From Lelliottia sp. JS-SCA-14 (lineage in GTDB: Bacteria; Pseudomonadota; Gammaproteobacteria; Enterobacterales; Enterobacteriaceae), in the NCBI RefSeq assembly GCF_035593345.1, contig NZ_CP141606.1, forward strand, positions 1,178,001-1,242,000: a stretch of DNA of 64,000 bases. The letters run 5' to 3'. The notes beneath the pieces are model-generated. The model did not search any database. It had not been told where the DNA came from and saw nothing but the letters and a program-made list of their open reading frames with translations. Shown one piece after another: positions 41,997 to 51,853 of this stretch. The position numbers were made by a program, and so were the translations under genes. Position 1 is the first letter of the stretch. Each line of letters starts with the position of its first letter.

Positions 41997-42765
41997 TATT
42001 ACTAACGAATCGCTGGCCCTTTCGATGGTGCTGGTGCTGGTGGCGATCCTGGTCAGCCACCGGGAAAAGCTCGGTCTGGAAAAGGATATCGTGTGGAGCA
42101 TTTGCCGCGCGGTGATCCAGTTGATTATCGTCGGCTATGTGCTGAAGTACATTTTCAACGTCAACCACGCGGTGCTGACGCTGCTGATGGTGCTGTTTAT
42201 CTGCTTCAACGCGGCGTGGAATGCGCAAAAGCGCAGTAAATACATCGACAAAGCCTTTATCTCATCGTTTATCGCGATTACCACGGGCACGGCGCTGACG
42301 CTGACGGTGCTGGTCCTCTCGGGCTCGATCGAATTTGCGCCAATGCAGGTGATTCCCATCTCCGGGATGATTGCGGGGAACGCGATGGTGGCGGTGGGGC
42401 TGTGCTACAACAATCTCGGCCAGCGGTTTAGCAGCGAGCAGCAGCAGATCCAGGAGAAGCTGAGCCTGGGAGCCACGCCGAAAACGGCATCAGCACGGCT
42501 GATCCGCGAGAGTATTCGATCCTCGCTGATCCCAACGGTGGATTCAGCGAAAACGGTCGGGCTGGTGAGTTTGCCGGGGATGATGTCCGGGCTGATTTTC
42601 GCCGGTATCGACCCGGTGAAAGCGATTAAGTATCAGATAATGGTGACCTTTATGCTGCTTTCGACCGCCAGTCTGTCGACCATTATTGCTTGCTATTTAA
42701 TCTATCGGAAATTCTACAACTCGCGGCATCAGCTGGTGGTGACACAGTTGAAAAAGGCGGGGTGA
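41983..42765 (+). CDS. fetB: Iron-export ABC transporter permease FetB (YbbM)
   Basis: A GTG start with AGGAGG upstream gives 260 residues (MNEHNITNESLALSMVLVLV). It has about seven hydrophobic segments and the UPF0014 motif ISGMIAGNAMVAVGLCYNNL. It overlaps fetA by 14 bp, so the two are coupled. REP elements follow. It converges with cnoX. Confidence 0.94.
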   Translation: MNEHNITNESLALSMVLVLVAILVSHREKLGLEKDIVWSICRAVIQLIIVGYVLKYIFNVNHAVLTLLMVLFICFNAAWNAQKRSKYIDKAFISSFIAITTGTALTLTVLVLSGSIEFAPMQVIPISGMIAGNAMVAVGLCYNNLGQRFSSEQQQIQEKLSLGATPKTASARLIRESIRSSLIPTVDSAKTVGLVSLPGMMSGLIFAGIDPVKAIKYQIMVTFMLLSTASLSTIIACYLIYRKFYNSRHQLVVTQLKKAG

Positions 42766-42787
42766 GGTGAAGGTTTTTCGCGGTTTC

Positions 42788-42925
42788 GTAGGCCCGGTAA
42801 GCGCAGCGCCACCGGGCATTTTTGCCGGGCGGCACTGCGTTTGCCCGGCCTACAATTTTGCATATTGCGAATTTCGTAGGCCCGGTAAGCGTAGCGCCAC
42901 CGGGCGTTTTACCGGGTGGCATCGC
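42788..42925. repeat. BIME cluster, REP units in tandem
   Basis: Unit pairs TAGGCCCGGTAAGCGCAGCG plus CCACCGGGC and GCCGGGCGGCACTGCGTTTG plus CCCGGCCTAC are followed by another pair at 42876-42925. TTTCGTAGGCCCGGTAAGCG is repeated about 90 bp apart. They separate the convergent fetB and cnoX genes. Confidence 0.85.
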
Positions 42926-42931
42926 GTAGGG

Positions 42932-43840
<909 letters not shown>

Positions 43841-43845
43841 TCAAC

Positions 43846-44655
43846 TCATCCGCGTAAAATTTTATCCATCATCCGGCCCGGCAGCAGGCGCTTAAGCCAG
43901 CCCACGGCGTGCGTTACAAGGGTGACCGGATAACGGATTTTTGGCCGTTCGCTTTCAAAAGCATGGCGCACTTTGGCGACCACCGCCTCCGGCCCGAGGG
44001 TAAATCGTGCGGCGATGCCGGGGTTTTCAACCGGATGGTCGGACTGGGTTTGATTCACGTTTTCCGTGAAGCGGGTGCGAATCGGGCCAGGCTCAATCAG
44101 GCTGACCTTAATCCCGCTGTGGCGCAGCTCCATGCGTAACGCATCGGACCAGGCTTCCAGCGCATATTTGCTGGCGGCATAGGCCCCGCGGCCTGGTGTG
44201 GAGATCAATCCCATCACCGAGGAGGTCATCACAATGCGCCCTTCGCCATGCGGTAGCATCGCCGGGAGCAGCGCCATGGTGAGCTGGTGGATGCCAAAAA
44301 AGTTGGCGGAAAATTGCTGCTCAAGCTGCTCGCGTGAAATGGTTTGCAGCGGGCCGTACACGCCGAAACCGGCGTTATTAAACAGGCCGTACAGACGATT
44401 ACCGGTCAGGGCGATCACCTCGGCGGCGGCGCGTTCTATGCTTTCTGGCGAGTCCAGATCCAGCAGCACGCCCTGAAAACCTTTGCTGTGCATGCGATCA
44501 ACGTCTTCTTGTTTGCGGCATGCGGCTAATACCCAAAATCCCTGGCGCTTCAGTTCGAGCGCGCTCTCAAGGCCAATTCCGCTGGAACATCCTGTTATTA
44601 AGACCGATTTTTGCATAACTTTACCTGTCAGGATCTCCGCTGTATTACGAGTCAT
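43846..44655 (-). CDS. ybbO: Short-chain dehydrogenase YbbO
   Basis: The 269-residue protein has the NAD(P)-binding TGCSSGIGLE, NNAGFG, and the catalytic Ser and YAASK. The start at 44655 (MTRNTAEILTGKVMQKSVLI) overlaps the tesA stop by 11 bp; a start at Met14 (44616) is possible. E. coli YbbO has been reported as an NADP-dependent aldehyde reductase; I did not verify the cofactor choice. It lies between tesA and cnoX. Confidence 0.93.
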   Translation of the reverse strand: MTRNTAEILTGKVMQKSVLITGCSSGIGLESALELKRQGFWVLAACRKQEDVDRMHSKGFQGVLLDLDSPESIERAAAEVIALTGNRLYGLFNNAGFGVYGPLQTISREQLEQQFSANFFGIHQLTMALLPAMLPHGEGRIVMTSSVMGLISTPGRGAYAASKYALEAWSDALRMELRHSGIKVSLIEPGPIRTRFTENVNQTQSDHPVENPGIAARFTLGPEAVVAKVRHAFESERPKIRYPVTLVTHAVGWLKRLLPGRMMDKILRG

Positions 44656-45271
44656 GTTTAACTAGAGGAGCCAGTCGCGTTGCCATCCAGTCGGCGATAA
44701 ACGGCTGGGCGTCGCGATTGGGGTGAATACCGTCATCCTGCATCCATTGCGGTTTCAGATAGACCTCTTCCATGAAAAATGGCAGCAGCGGAATATCGAA
44801 TTCTTTGGCAAGCTTGGGATAGATGGCGCTAAAGGCCTCATTATAACGGCGTCCGTAGTTCGCAGGCAGACGAATTTGCATTAATAGCGGCTGGGCGTTG
44901 GCCGCCTGAATATCCGTAATAATTTTGCGTAAGGTTTCTTCTGTTTGTTGCGGCTGGAAGCCGCGTAAACCGTCGTTACCGCCCAGTTCGACCAGCACCC
45001 AGCGCGGTTGATGTTGTTTGAGCAAAGCGGGCAGGCGCGCAAGCCCCTGCTGGGACGTATCCCCGCTGATGCTGGCATTCAGCACCGGCGTTTGGGTCTG
45101 CCACTTATCGTTAAGCAGCGCAGGCCAGGCGGCAGTGGCCGCCATCCGGTAGCCCGCACTCAGGCTGTCACCCAGCACCAGTAACGTGTCCGCCGCAGCG
45201 GCGCGAAAGGTCATCAGAATCAGAAACAGGAAGGGCAAATGCCAGCGGAAAACATTGTTGCAGTTCATCAT
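44645..45271 (-). CDS. tesA: Acyl-CoA thioesterase I / lysophospholipase L1 TesA
   Basis: The ATG at 45271 gives 208 residues, equal to E. coli TesA. A signal peptide ends at RAAA-ADT. The SGNH motifs are GDSLSAGYR, ISGDTS, GGNDGLRG and DGIHPN. It is a periplasmic hydrolase of acyl thioesters and lysophospholipids. Its start codon lies inside the first codons of the divergent ybbA, so the 5' ends overlap by 33 bp, as in E. coli. Confidence 0.96.
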   Translation of the reverse strand: MMNCNNVFRWHLPFLFLILMTFRAAAADTLLVLGDSLSAGYRMAATAAWPALLNDKWQTQTPVLNASISGDTSQQGLARLPALLKQHQPRWVLVELGGNDGLRGFQPQQTEETLRKIITDIQAANAQPLLMQIRLPANYGRRYNEAFSAIYPKLAKEFDIPLLPFFMEEVYLKPQWMQDDGIHPNRDAQPFIADWMATRLAPLVKHDS

Positions 45272-45925
45272 CTTAAGAAGTCCGTCGGTCAGGGTGAGCA
45301 CGAGTTATCCATCCTCACCGGAGTTGAACTCGTTGTCAAACGCGCTGAAACCATCGCGCTGATTGGTGAATCCGGTTCCGGTAAGTCTACGTTGCTGGCG
45401 ATTCTGGCCGGGCTGGACGATGGCAGCAGCGGCGAGGTGAACCTTGTCGGCCAGCCGCTGCATAACCTCGACGAAGAGGCGCGCGCGGCGCTGCGGGCCA
45501 AACATATCGGCTTTGTATTTCAGTCTTTCATGCTCATTCCGACGCTCAACGCGCTGGAAAACGTCGAACTGCCGGGCCTGCTGCGCGGGGAAAACGCCAG
45601 CCAAAGCCGCAGCGGTGCGAAAGCCCTGCTGGAACAGCTGGGTCTTGGCAAGCGTCTGGACCATCTCCCGGCGCAGCTGTCCGGCGGGGAGCAGCAGCGC
45701 GTTGCGCTGGCCCGAGCCTTCAACGGTCGCCCCGAGGTGCTGTTTGCCGATGAACCGACCGGCAATCTGGACCGGCAGACGGGCGATAAAATTGCCGATT
45801 TGCTCTTCTCCCTCAACCGCGAGCACGGCACCACGCTGATTCTGGTCACGCACGACCTTGAGCTGGCGGCCCGCTGCGACCGCCGTCTGCGTCTGGTCAA
45901 CGGGCAGTTGCAGGAGGAAGCATGA
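45239..45925 (+). CDS. ybbA: ABC transporter ATPase YbbA (MacB/LolD type)
   Basis: The 228-residue ATPase has Walker A GESGSGKSTLL, signature LSGGEQQRVAL and Walker B VLFADEPTGNLDRQ. It is like LolD and MacB and pairs with the ybbP permease, with which it overlaps by four bases. The family couples ATP use to mechanotransmission across the membrane. The substrate is unknown. The gene opens within the tesA coding start on the other strand. Confidence 0.95.
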   Translation: MPAENIVAVHHLKKSVGQGEHELSILTGVELVVKRAETIALIGESGSGKSTLLAILAGLDDGSSGEVNLVGQPLHNLDEEARAALRAKHIGFVFQSFMLIPTLNALENVELPGLLRGENASQSRSGAKALLEQLGLGKRLDHLPAQLSGGEQQRVALARAFNGRPEVLFADEPTGNLDRQTGDKIADLLFSLNREHGTTLILVTHDLELAARCDRRLRLVNGQLQEEA

Positions 45926-48336
45926 TTGCCCGCTGGTTCTGGCGCGAATGGCGCTCGCCGTCGCTGCTGATTGTCTGGCTGGCACTGAGTCTGGCGGTGG
46001 CCTGCGTGCTGGCGCTAGGCAGCGTCAGCGACCGCATGGAAAAGGGGCTAAGCCAGCAGAGCCGCGAGTTTATGGCGGGCGACCGGACGCTCAGCAGTTC
46101 GCGCGACGTACCCCAGGCGTGGATCGAGGAGGCGCGTAAACAGGGGCTGAAAGTTGGTCAGCAGCTCAGCTTCCAGACCATGACCTTTGCCGCCGACACG
46201 CCGCAGCTGGCGAGCGTCAAAGCCGTCGACGACGTCTATCCGATGTACGGCGATCTGCAAACCAATCCGCCGGGCCTCAAACCGACGGCGGGCTCGGTGT
46301 TACTCGCGCCACGCCTGATGGCCCTGCTGAACCTGAAAACCGGCGACAGCATTGACGTCGGCGACGCCACGCTGAAAATCGCCGGGGAAGTGGTGCAGGA
46401 GCCGGACTCCGGCTTTAACCCGTTCCAGATGGCACCGCGTCTGCTGATGAACACGGCGGACGTGGCAAAAACCGGGGCCGTGCAGCCGGGCAGTCGCGTC
46501 ACCTGGCGCTACAAATTCGGTGGCACACCCACACAGCTCGAAGCCTACGAAAACTGGCTGAAACCGCAGCTCAAGCCGGAGCATCGCTGGATCGGCATGG
46601 AGCAGGACGACGGCGCGCTGGGGAAATCCCTCGAGCGTTCGCAGCAGTTTTTACTTCTCTCCGCGCTGCTGACCATGCTGCTGGCCGTCGCTGCCGTGGC
46701 GGTGGCAATGGGGCACTATTGTCGCAGCCGCTACGATCTGGTGGCGATCCTGAAAACCCTCGGCGCGGGCAGGGCGCAGCTGCGTAAGCTGATCGTCGGC
46801 CAGTGGCTGATGGTGCTGATACTGTCCGCCATCACCGGCGGGATTATCGGCCTGCTGTTTGAAAAAGTGCTGATGGTGTTGCTGAAACCGGTGCTGCCTG
46901 CCGAACTGCCACCTGCCAGCCTGTGGCCGTGGCTGTGGGCCATCGGCGCGATGGTAGTGATTTCTTTGCTGGTCGGCCTGCGTCCATACCGTCTGCTGCT
47001 GGCGACGCAGCCGCTGCGGGTGTTGCGCCGTGATGTGGTCGCCAGCGTCTGGCCGCTGAAGTTTTATCTGCCGGTGGTGGTCGTGGTGGTGGTGATGTTG
47101 CTCGCCTGGCTGATGGGAGGAAGTATGCTCCTGTGGGCTGTGCTGGCCGGTGCCGTGGTGCTGGCGCTGCTGTGCGGCGTGCTCGGCTGGATGTTGCTGA
47201 ACCTGCTGAAAGGGCTGACGCTGAAATCCCTGCCCGTACGTCTGGCGGTGAATCGCCTGCTGCGCCAGCCGTGGTCGACTCTGAGCCAGCTCTCGGCGTT
47301 TTCGCTCTCCTTCATGCTGTTGGCGATGCTGCTGGTACTGCGCGGCGATCTGCTCGATCGCTGGCAGCAGCAACTTCCGCCGGAAAGCCCGAACTATTTC
47401 CTCATCAACATCGCGCCGGAACAGGTTACGCCGCTGAAGGGCTTCCTCGCGGAACATCAGATTGTGCCCGAGTCGTTCTATCCCATCGTTCGCGCGCGCC
47501 TGACGCAAATTAACGGCAAGTCGACGGAAGGGAATCAGGATGAATCCCTGAACCGCGAGCTGAATCTGACCTGGCAGGACAAACGCCCGGACCACAATCC
47601 GATCACAGCCGGAAACTGGCCGCCAAAAGCGGGAGAAGTGTCGATGGAAGAGGGGCTGGCGGCGCGTCTGAACGTCGGCCTGGGCGACACGGTGACCTTC
47701 ACCGGCGACACCCAGGACTTTAGCGCCAAAGTAACCAGCCTGCGTAAAGTGGACTGGGAAAGCCTGCGCCCGAACTTCTTCTTTATCTTCCCGTCCGGGG
47801 CGCTCGACGGTCAGCCGCAAAGCTGGCTGACCAGCTTCCGCTGGGAGAACGGCAACGGCATGCTGACGCAGCTGAACCGTGAGTTCCCGACGGTGAGCCT
47901 GCTGGATATCGGCGCGATCCTGAAACAGGTCGGCCAGGTGCTGGAGCAGGTCAGCCGTGCGCTGGAGGTGATGGTGGTGCTGGTGACCGCCTGCGGCGTG
48001 CTGTTGCTGCTTGCGCAGGTGCAGGTGGGTATGCGTCAGCGTCATCAGGAGCTGGTGGTGTATCGCACGCTCGGAGCGAGTAAAACCCTGCTGCGGACCA
48101 CCCTGTGGTGTGAGTTTGCGCTGCTCGGGCTGGTCTCCGGCCTGGTGGCGGCGATAGGTGCGGAAACCGCGCTGGCCGTGCTGCAGACCAAGGTGTTCGA
48201 CTTCCCGTGGGAGCCGGACTGGCGGCTGTGGCTGATCCTGCCGGTGTCGGGCGCGGTGCTGCTCTCCCTGTGCGGCGGCTGGCTGGGAACGCGGCTGTTA
48301 AAAGGTAAGGCGCTGTTCCGTCAGTTTGCCAGTTAA
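45922..48336 (+). CDS. ybbP: ABC transporter permease YbbP (FtsX/MacB superfamily)
   Basis: The 804-residue protein has one N-terminal membrane segment and a large periplasmic domain. Groups of FtsX-type segments follow near residues 245-390, 400-490 and 680-800, an arrangement of ten predicted helices. It matches E. coli YbbP in length. With YbbA it forms a probable type VII ABC system, not a classical importer or exporter. E. coli has rhsD after it; here a porin gene follows. Confidence 0.95.
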   Translation: MIARWFWREWRSPSLLIVWLALSLAVACVLALGSVSDRMEKGLSQQSREFMAGDRTLSSSRDVPQAWIEEARKQGLKVGQQLSFQTMTFAADTPQLASVKAVDDVYPMYGDLQTNPPGLKPTAGSVLLAPRLMALLNLKTGDSIDVGDATLKIAGEVVQEPDSGFNPFQMAPRLLMNTADVAKTGAVQPGSRVTWRYKFGGTPTQLEAYENWLKPQLKPEHRWIGMEQDDGALGKSLERSQQFLLLSALLTMLLAVAAVAVAMGHYCRSRYDLVAILKTLGAGRAQLRKLIVGQWLMVLILSAITGGIIGLLFEKVLMVLLKPVLPAELPPASLWPWLWAIGAMVVISLLVGLRPYRLLLATQPLRVLRRDVVASVWPLKFYLPVVVVVVVMLLAWLMGGSMLLWAVLAGAVVLALLCGVLGWMLLNLLKGLTLKSLPVRLAVNRLLRQPWSTLSQLSAFSLSFMLLAMLLVLRGDLLDRWQQQLPPESPNYFLINIAPEQVTPLKGFLAEHQIVPESFYPIVRARLTQINGKSTEGNQDESLNRELNLTWQDKRPDHNPITAGNWPPKAGEVSMEEGLAARLNVGLGDTVTFTGDTQDFSAKVTSLRKVDWESLRPNFFFIFPSGALDGQPQSWLTSFRWENGNGMLTQLNREFPTVSLLDIGAILKQVGQVLEQVSRALEVMVVLVTACGVLLLLAQVQVGMRQRHQELVVYRTLGASKTLLRTTLWCEFALLGLVSGLVAAIGAETALAVLQTKVFDFPWEPDWRLWLILPVSGAVLLSLCGGWLGTRLLKGKALFRQFAS

Positions 48337-48351
48337 TTTCCTCCTGTGATG

Positions 48352-48383
48352 ATTACGCACCGGTTTATCGACTGGTGCGTAAT
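48352..48383 (+). terminator. Hairpin after ybbP
   Basis: A perfect 10-bp inverted repeat ATTACGCACC/GGTGCGTAAT with a 12-nt loop lies 15 bp after ybbP and is followed by CCTTTAG, a weak U-tract. It could be a terminator or a protein site before the porin. Confidence 0.5.
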
Positions 48384-48518
48384 CCTTTAGTAGCACAAAA
48401 TGATAATACCCCCACATTTAGCAGCACAAATCATTAAAAACCCGACAACACGGTTCGTTTAATTCCAGATATTATCCCTGCGCTAAATAGTTAGCAGTAT
48501 GTCTATCAAGGAATAATA

Positions 48519-49664
48519 ATGACCATAAAAAAAACAGCGCTGGCGGCAACGATCGGCGCGGCAGTGGCACTGGCGTCTTTCGCAGCACAAGCGGAAATCA
48601 CTTTACTGAAGCAAGACCCGCAGGCGGGCGATCCGCTGAGCCGTCTTAACTTCACCGTCGGCGGCAGTATTCGTCCTCAGTTCAACATGATGACGGGCGA
48701 CGGCGACAAAGGTTCTTACAAACGTAACGGCTTCGACGGCGGCACCCGTTTCCGTTTCGCCTCAGATTACTACCTGTTCGATGATATCAGCTGGATCAGC
48801 TACTACGAGCTGGGTGTGAACATTCCGGCGCTGTTTGACTGGGATAACCACTACGCCGAAGGCGCGAACGATACTTCTCGCCGTATGCTTTACACCGGCC
48901 TGAAAAGCGCGACCTGGGGTACGCTGACCTTCGGTCAACAGAACAGCGTGTACTACGATGTGGTCGGCGCGAAAACCGATATCTGGGACTATGACATGAT
49001 CGGTCAGGCTCCGGGTAACGGCATCAACGGCGACTACGACGGCTCTTATCGTTCACGCAAAATGCTGAAATATAAGAAAACCGTAGGTGATGCTGACATC
49101 TACGCATCTTACCTGTTCGAAGACGGTGAATACCTGCCGGGTAACGGCCTGCGTTACAAGCGTAAAGGCGGCGGCTCACTGGGTATTGATTACCACCTGA
49201 CCACCGATCTGACCTGGGGTACGGCGTGGAACTACACCCGTGCGGATATGCGTAACCCGGATAACGGCGACAGCAAATCTTACGACCAGAACATCCTCGG
49301 TACAGCGCTGAGCTGGACCCCGGACAACTGGACCTTCTCCGCAGGCGGCGGCTGGTACCAGAACTTCATGACCACCAAAAAAGTGTCGGTGAACGACTAC
49401 TTCGCCGGTGATGCCTGGGGTATTGAGTACTTCGCGGGTTACAAAATCCCGGTCGGTCAGTACGCGCTGAAATCTGTTCAGCCGTATGTGATGGGCGATC
49501 GTATTGAGTATGTGAATGGCCGCAACTATCAGCGCACCGACAACGGCGTGGGTGTGAGCTTCCAGCTGGATTACGGTTTCCGCGTGGATTATGAGCACGT
49601 GTTTACCTCCAGCACCGACGATCTGGGTGATATGAACCTGGTGCGTCTGCGCTACGACTTCTAA
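48519..49664 (+). CDS. Outer-membrane porin, OprD/Gram-negative type, unassigned
   Basis: The 381-residue precursor has a signal peptide ending at AAQA (MTIKKTALAATIGAAVALAS). The mature part is rich in aromatic and charged beta-strands, with alternating patterns such as GTRFRFASDYYLFDDISWIS, and ends in a C-terminal Phe (RLRYDF), the Bam-recognition mark of outer-membrane barrels. AGGA precedes the ATG. It has no counterpart at this place in E. coli. It stands alone between a hairpin and REP units. Substrate specificity is not evident, but it may work with the next ABC importer. Confidence 0.85.
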   Translation: MTIKKTALAATIGAAVALASFAAQAEITLLKQDPQAGDPLSRLNFTVGGSIRPQFNMMTGDGDKGSYKRNGFDGGTRFRFASDYYLFDDISWISYYELGVNIPALFDWDNHYAEGANDTSRRMLYTGLKSATWGTLTFGQQNSVYYDVVGAKTDIWDYDMIGQAPGNGINGDYDGSYRSRKMLKYKKTVGDADIYASYLFEDGEYLPGNGLRYKRKGGGSLGIDYHLTTDLTWGTAWNYTRADMRNPDNGDSKSYDQNILGTALSWTPDNWTFSAGGGWYQNFMTTKKVSVNDYFAGDAWGIEYFAGYKIPVGQYALKSVQPYVMGDRIEYVNGRNYQRTDNGVGVSFQLDYGFRVDYEHVFTSSTDDLGDMNLVRLRYDF

Positions 49665-49678
49665 GTCGGAGCGGTCTG

Positions 49679-49757
49679 TCCCCGGTGGCGCTGCGCTTAC
49701 CGGGGCTACGGACTGTGCGGTTTGTCCCCGGTGGCGCTGCGCTTACCGGGGCTACTA
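49679..49757. repeat. Two direct REP-like units after the porin gene
   Basis: CCCCGGTGGCGCTGCGCTTA plus CCGGGGCTAC occurs twice in the same orientation, about 50 bp apart. The remaining sequence to sfbA (49758-49947) shows no clear operator; I looked for Fur- and MetJ-type boxes and saw none. Confidence 0.8.
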
Positions 49758-49947
49758 AACCCTCATCTGCTGTCTAACCTTTGCCGTAAATCGCATATCC
49801 CAATCTCCTGCACATTCAACGACATATTCCGCAACATCATGAAATAATTTCAAGGACAGCCGCTTGTGATCTGTGTCATGTTAAACAGACTCTGCGCCGC
49901 ATCGCACGGTGCAACACAACGCCACACCGCTTTGAAATGGAGATCTC

Positions 49948-50781
49948 ATGGGAATTCGTCACACGCTTCGCGCCGCTGCCGGTGCGCTTCTGCTGGTCTG
50001 CGGTTTGCAGGCTGCCCACGCTAACAGCGATCCGCACACCATCGTGTTTGGCGTCGCGCCTGGCCCGTACGGCGACATGGTCAAACAGGCCATCGCCCCT
50101 TCGCTTAAAGAGAAGGGCTACAAAGTCGTGGTGCGCGAATTCAGCGATTACGTACAGCCGAATATGGCGCTCTCCAACGGCAGCATCGACGCCAACCTGT
50201 TCCAGCACTCGCTCTATTTCACCAAGTTCACGGCGGATAAAGGGCTGAAACTGACCAAATTACTCACCGTGCCGACGGCGGGTATGGGCTTTTATTCTCA
50301 CAAGATCAAAAGCCTGGACGAGCTGAAAAAGGGCGATATCATCACCCTTTCAAACGATCCGACCAACCTCGCGCGCGGCCTGCGTTTCCTGCAGTCCCTG
50401 AAACTCATCACCATCAAAGAGAACATCGATCCCACCAAAGCCTCCGAGCGTGATATCGCCAGCAACCCGAAAGGGCTGGTGTTCAAACCGCTGGAAGCCG
50501 CGCAGCTGCCGCGCACGCTGGATAGCGTGACCGCTTCGCTGGTTAACGGCAACTTCGCGATTGCCGCCGGTATGGATCTCTCCAGCGCACTGGCGCAGGA
50601 GCATCTCGACGAAAACCTGAAAAATATCATCGCCGTACGTACCGAAGATGCGGATAAACCTTTCGCCAAAGATATCGTGGCGGTGGTTGAGTCTCCGGCC
50701 TATCGCGCGGTGATTGACGACCCGAAAAACGTCTATACCGCGTTCCAGAAACCCGACTGGATGACAGCGGCAAAACCCTAA
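49948..50781 (+). CDS. sfbA: ABC importer periplasmic binding protein, MetQ/NlpA family (SfbA-like)
   Basis: The 277-residue precursor has a signal peptide ending at AAHA. Unlike most MetQ proteins, it lacks a lipobox: the Cys18 context LLLVC has Val at -1, so a soluble periplasmic protein is expected. The NlpA family is clear from HTIVFGVAPGPYGDMV and from ANLFQHSLYFTKF. Salmonella sfbABC lies at the same place, after ybbP, and was described as a putative iron transporter, whereas the family usually binds methionine. The ligand is therefore open. sfbB and sfbC follow. Confidence 0.8.
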   Translation: MGIRHTLRAAAGALLLVCGLQAAHANSDPHTIVFGVAPGPYGDMVKQAIAPSLKEKGYKVVVREFSDYVQPNMALSNGSIDANLFQHSLYFTKFTADKGLKLTKLLTVPTAGMGFYSHKIKSLDELKKGDIITLSNDPTNLARGLRFLQSLKLITIKENIDPTKASERDIASNPKGLVFKPLEAAQLPRTLDSVTASLVNGNFAIAAGMDLSSALAQEHLDENLKNIIAVRTEDADKPFAKDIVAVVESPAYRAVIDDPKNVYTAFQKPDWMTAAKP

Positions 50782-50839
50782 TCGCGTACAGGTTTGACAG
50801 GGCAGCTGAGTCTGCCCTTTTCGCATTTCTGAGGTAGAC

Positions 50840-51853
50840 ATGATTGAGTTAGACAAGGTATGCGTCGACTTTCAGACCGGGCGCGGGCCTTCCACCCGCG
50901 CGGTCTCCGACGTCAGCCTGACCATTGCCGCCGGTGAGATTTTTGGCATCGTCGGCACCAGCGGCGCGGGGAAAAGCACTTTGCTGCGCACCCTGAACGC
51001 CCTTCAGCGCCCAAGCGCGGGCCGCGTCAACGTTAACGGCGTGGAGATCTCCGCTCTCGACGGCGTGGATTTACGCAAAGCCCGCCAGCGTATCGGCATG
51101 ATTTTCCAGCATTTCAATTTGATGCACACCCGCACCGTGGCGCAGAACGTGGCGTTCAGCCTGAAAGCCGCCGGATGGGAACGCAATAAAATCGCCCCGC
51201 GCGTCACGGAGATCCTCGCCCTCGTTGGGCTGACGGACAAAGCGAATCGCTATCCGGTGCAGCTAAGCGGCGGGCAGAAACAGCGCGTCGGTATCGCCCG
51301 CGCCATTGCCAACCATCCTGACGTCCTGCTCTGTGATGAACCGACCTCTGCGCTGGATCTGGAAACCTCCGCCACCATTTTGGCGCTGCTCAAGCAGATC
51401 AACCAGCAGATGGGGATCACGATCGTGCTGATCACCCATGAGATGAACGTGATCAAATCTATCTGCGATCGCGTGGCGGTGATGTCCGGCGGCGAAGTGG
51501 TGGAACTGGGCGAGGTGTTTGACGTCTTTGCCCATCCGCAGCACCCGTTTACGCAGCAGCTGGTGTCACACACCCTGAACCTTACCCTGCCGGAGCGTTT
51601 GCAGCAGCACCTGCCGGGGCAACTGCTGAAAATTCTGTTTATCGGCGATTCTGCCAAGCAGCCGGTGCTTTCGGATGTGGCGATCAAATTTGGCGTGGCG
51701 GTGAATATTCTGCACGGCAAAATCGAGTACATCGGCGAGCGTGCCCTGGGGATTCTGGTGGTGCAGCTGACGGCGGATGATCCTGCCGTCGTGGAAACCG
51801 CTGTTGAACATATTCGTCATCGTACTGCGCAGGTGGAGGTGATCCGTGGATGA
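50840..51853 (+). CDS. sfbB: ABC importer ATPase, MetN family (SfbB-like)
   Basis: The 337-residue ATPase has Walker A GTSGAGKSTLL, signature LSGGQKQRVGIA and Walker B VLLCDEPTSALDLE. The C-terminal about 75 residues form a NIL domain (ACT-like). In MetN this domain binds methionine and inhibits transport, which argues for a methionine-like or other amino-acid ligand rather than iron. It overlaps sfbC by eight bases. Confidence 0.85.
   Translation: MIELDKVCVDFQTGRGPSTRAVSDVSLTIAAGEIFGIVGTSGAGKSTLLRTLNALQRPSAGRVNVNGVEISALDGVDLRKARQRIGMIFQHFNLMHTRTVAQNVAFSLKAAGWERNKIAPRVTEILALVGLTDKANRYPVQLSGGQKQRVGIARAIANHPDVLLCDEPTSALDLETSATILALLKQINQQMGITIVLITHEMNVIKSICDRVAVMSGGEVVELGEVFDVFAHPQHPFTQQLVSHTLNLTLPERLQQHLPGQLLKILFIGDSAKQPVLSDVAIKFGVAVNILHGKIEYIGERALGILVVQLTADDPAVVETAVEHIRHRTAQVEVIRG

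Noticed and set aside
42788..42925. Repeat cluster considered as a CRISPR array
   Set aside because: Units are palindromic REP elements in alternating orientation with irregular short spacing and no cas genes.
49758..49947. Search for a Fur or MetJ box before the SfbABC-like genes
   Set aside because: No match to either consensus that I would defend by eye.
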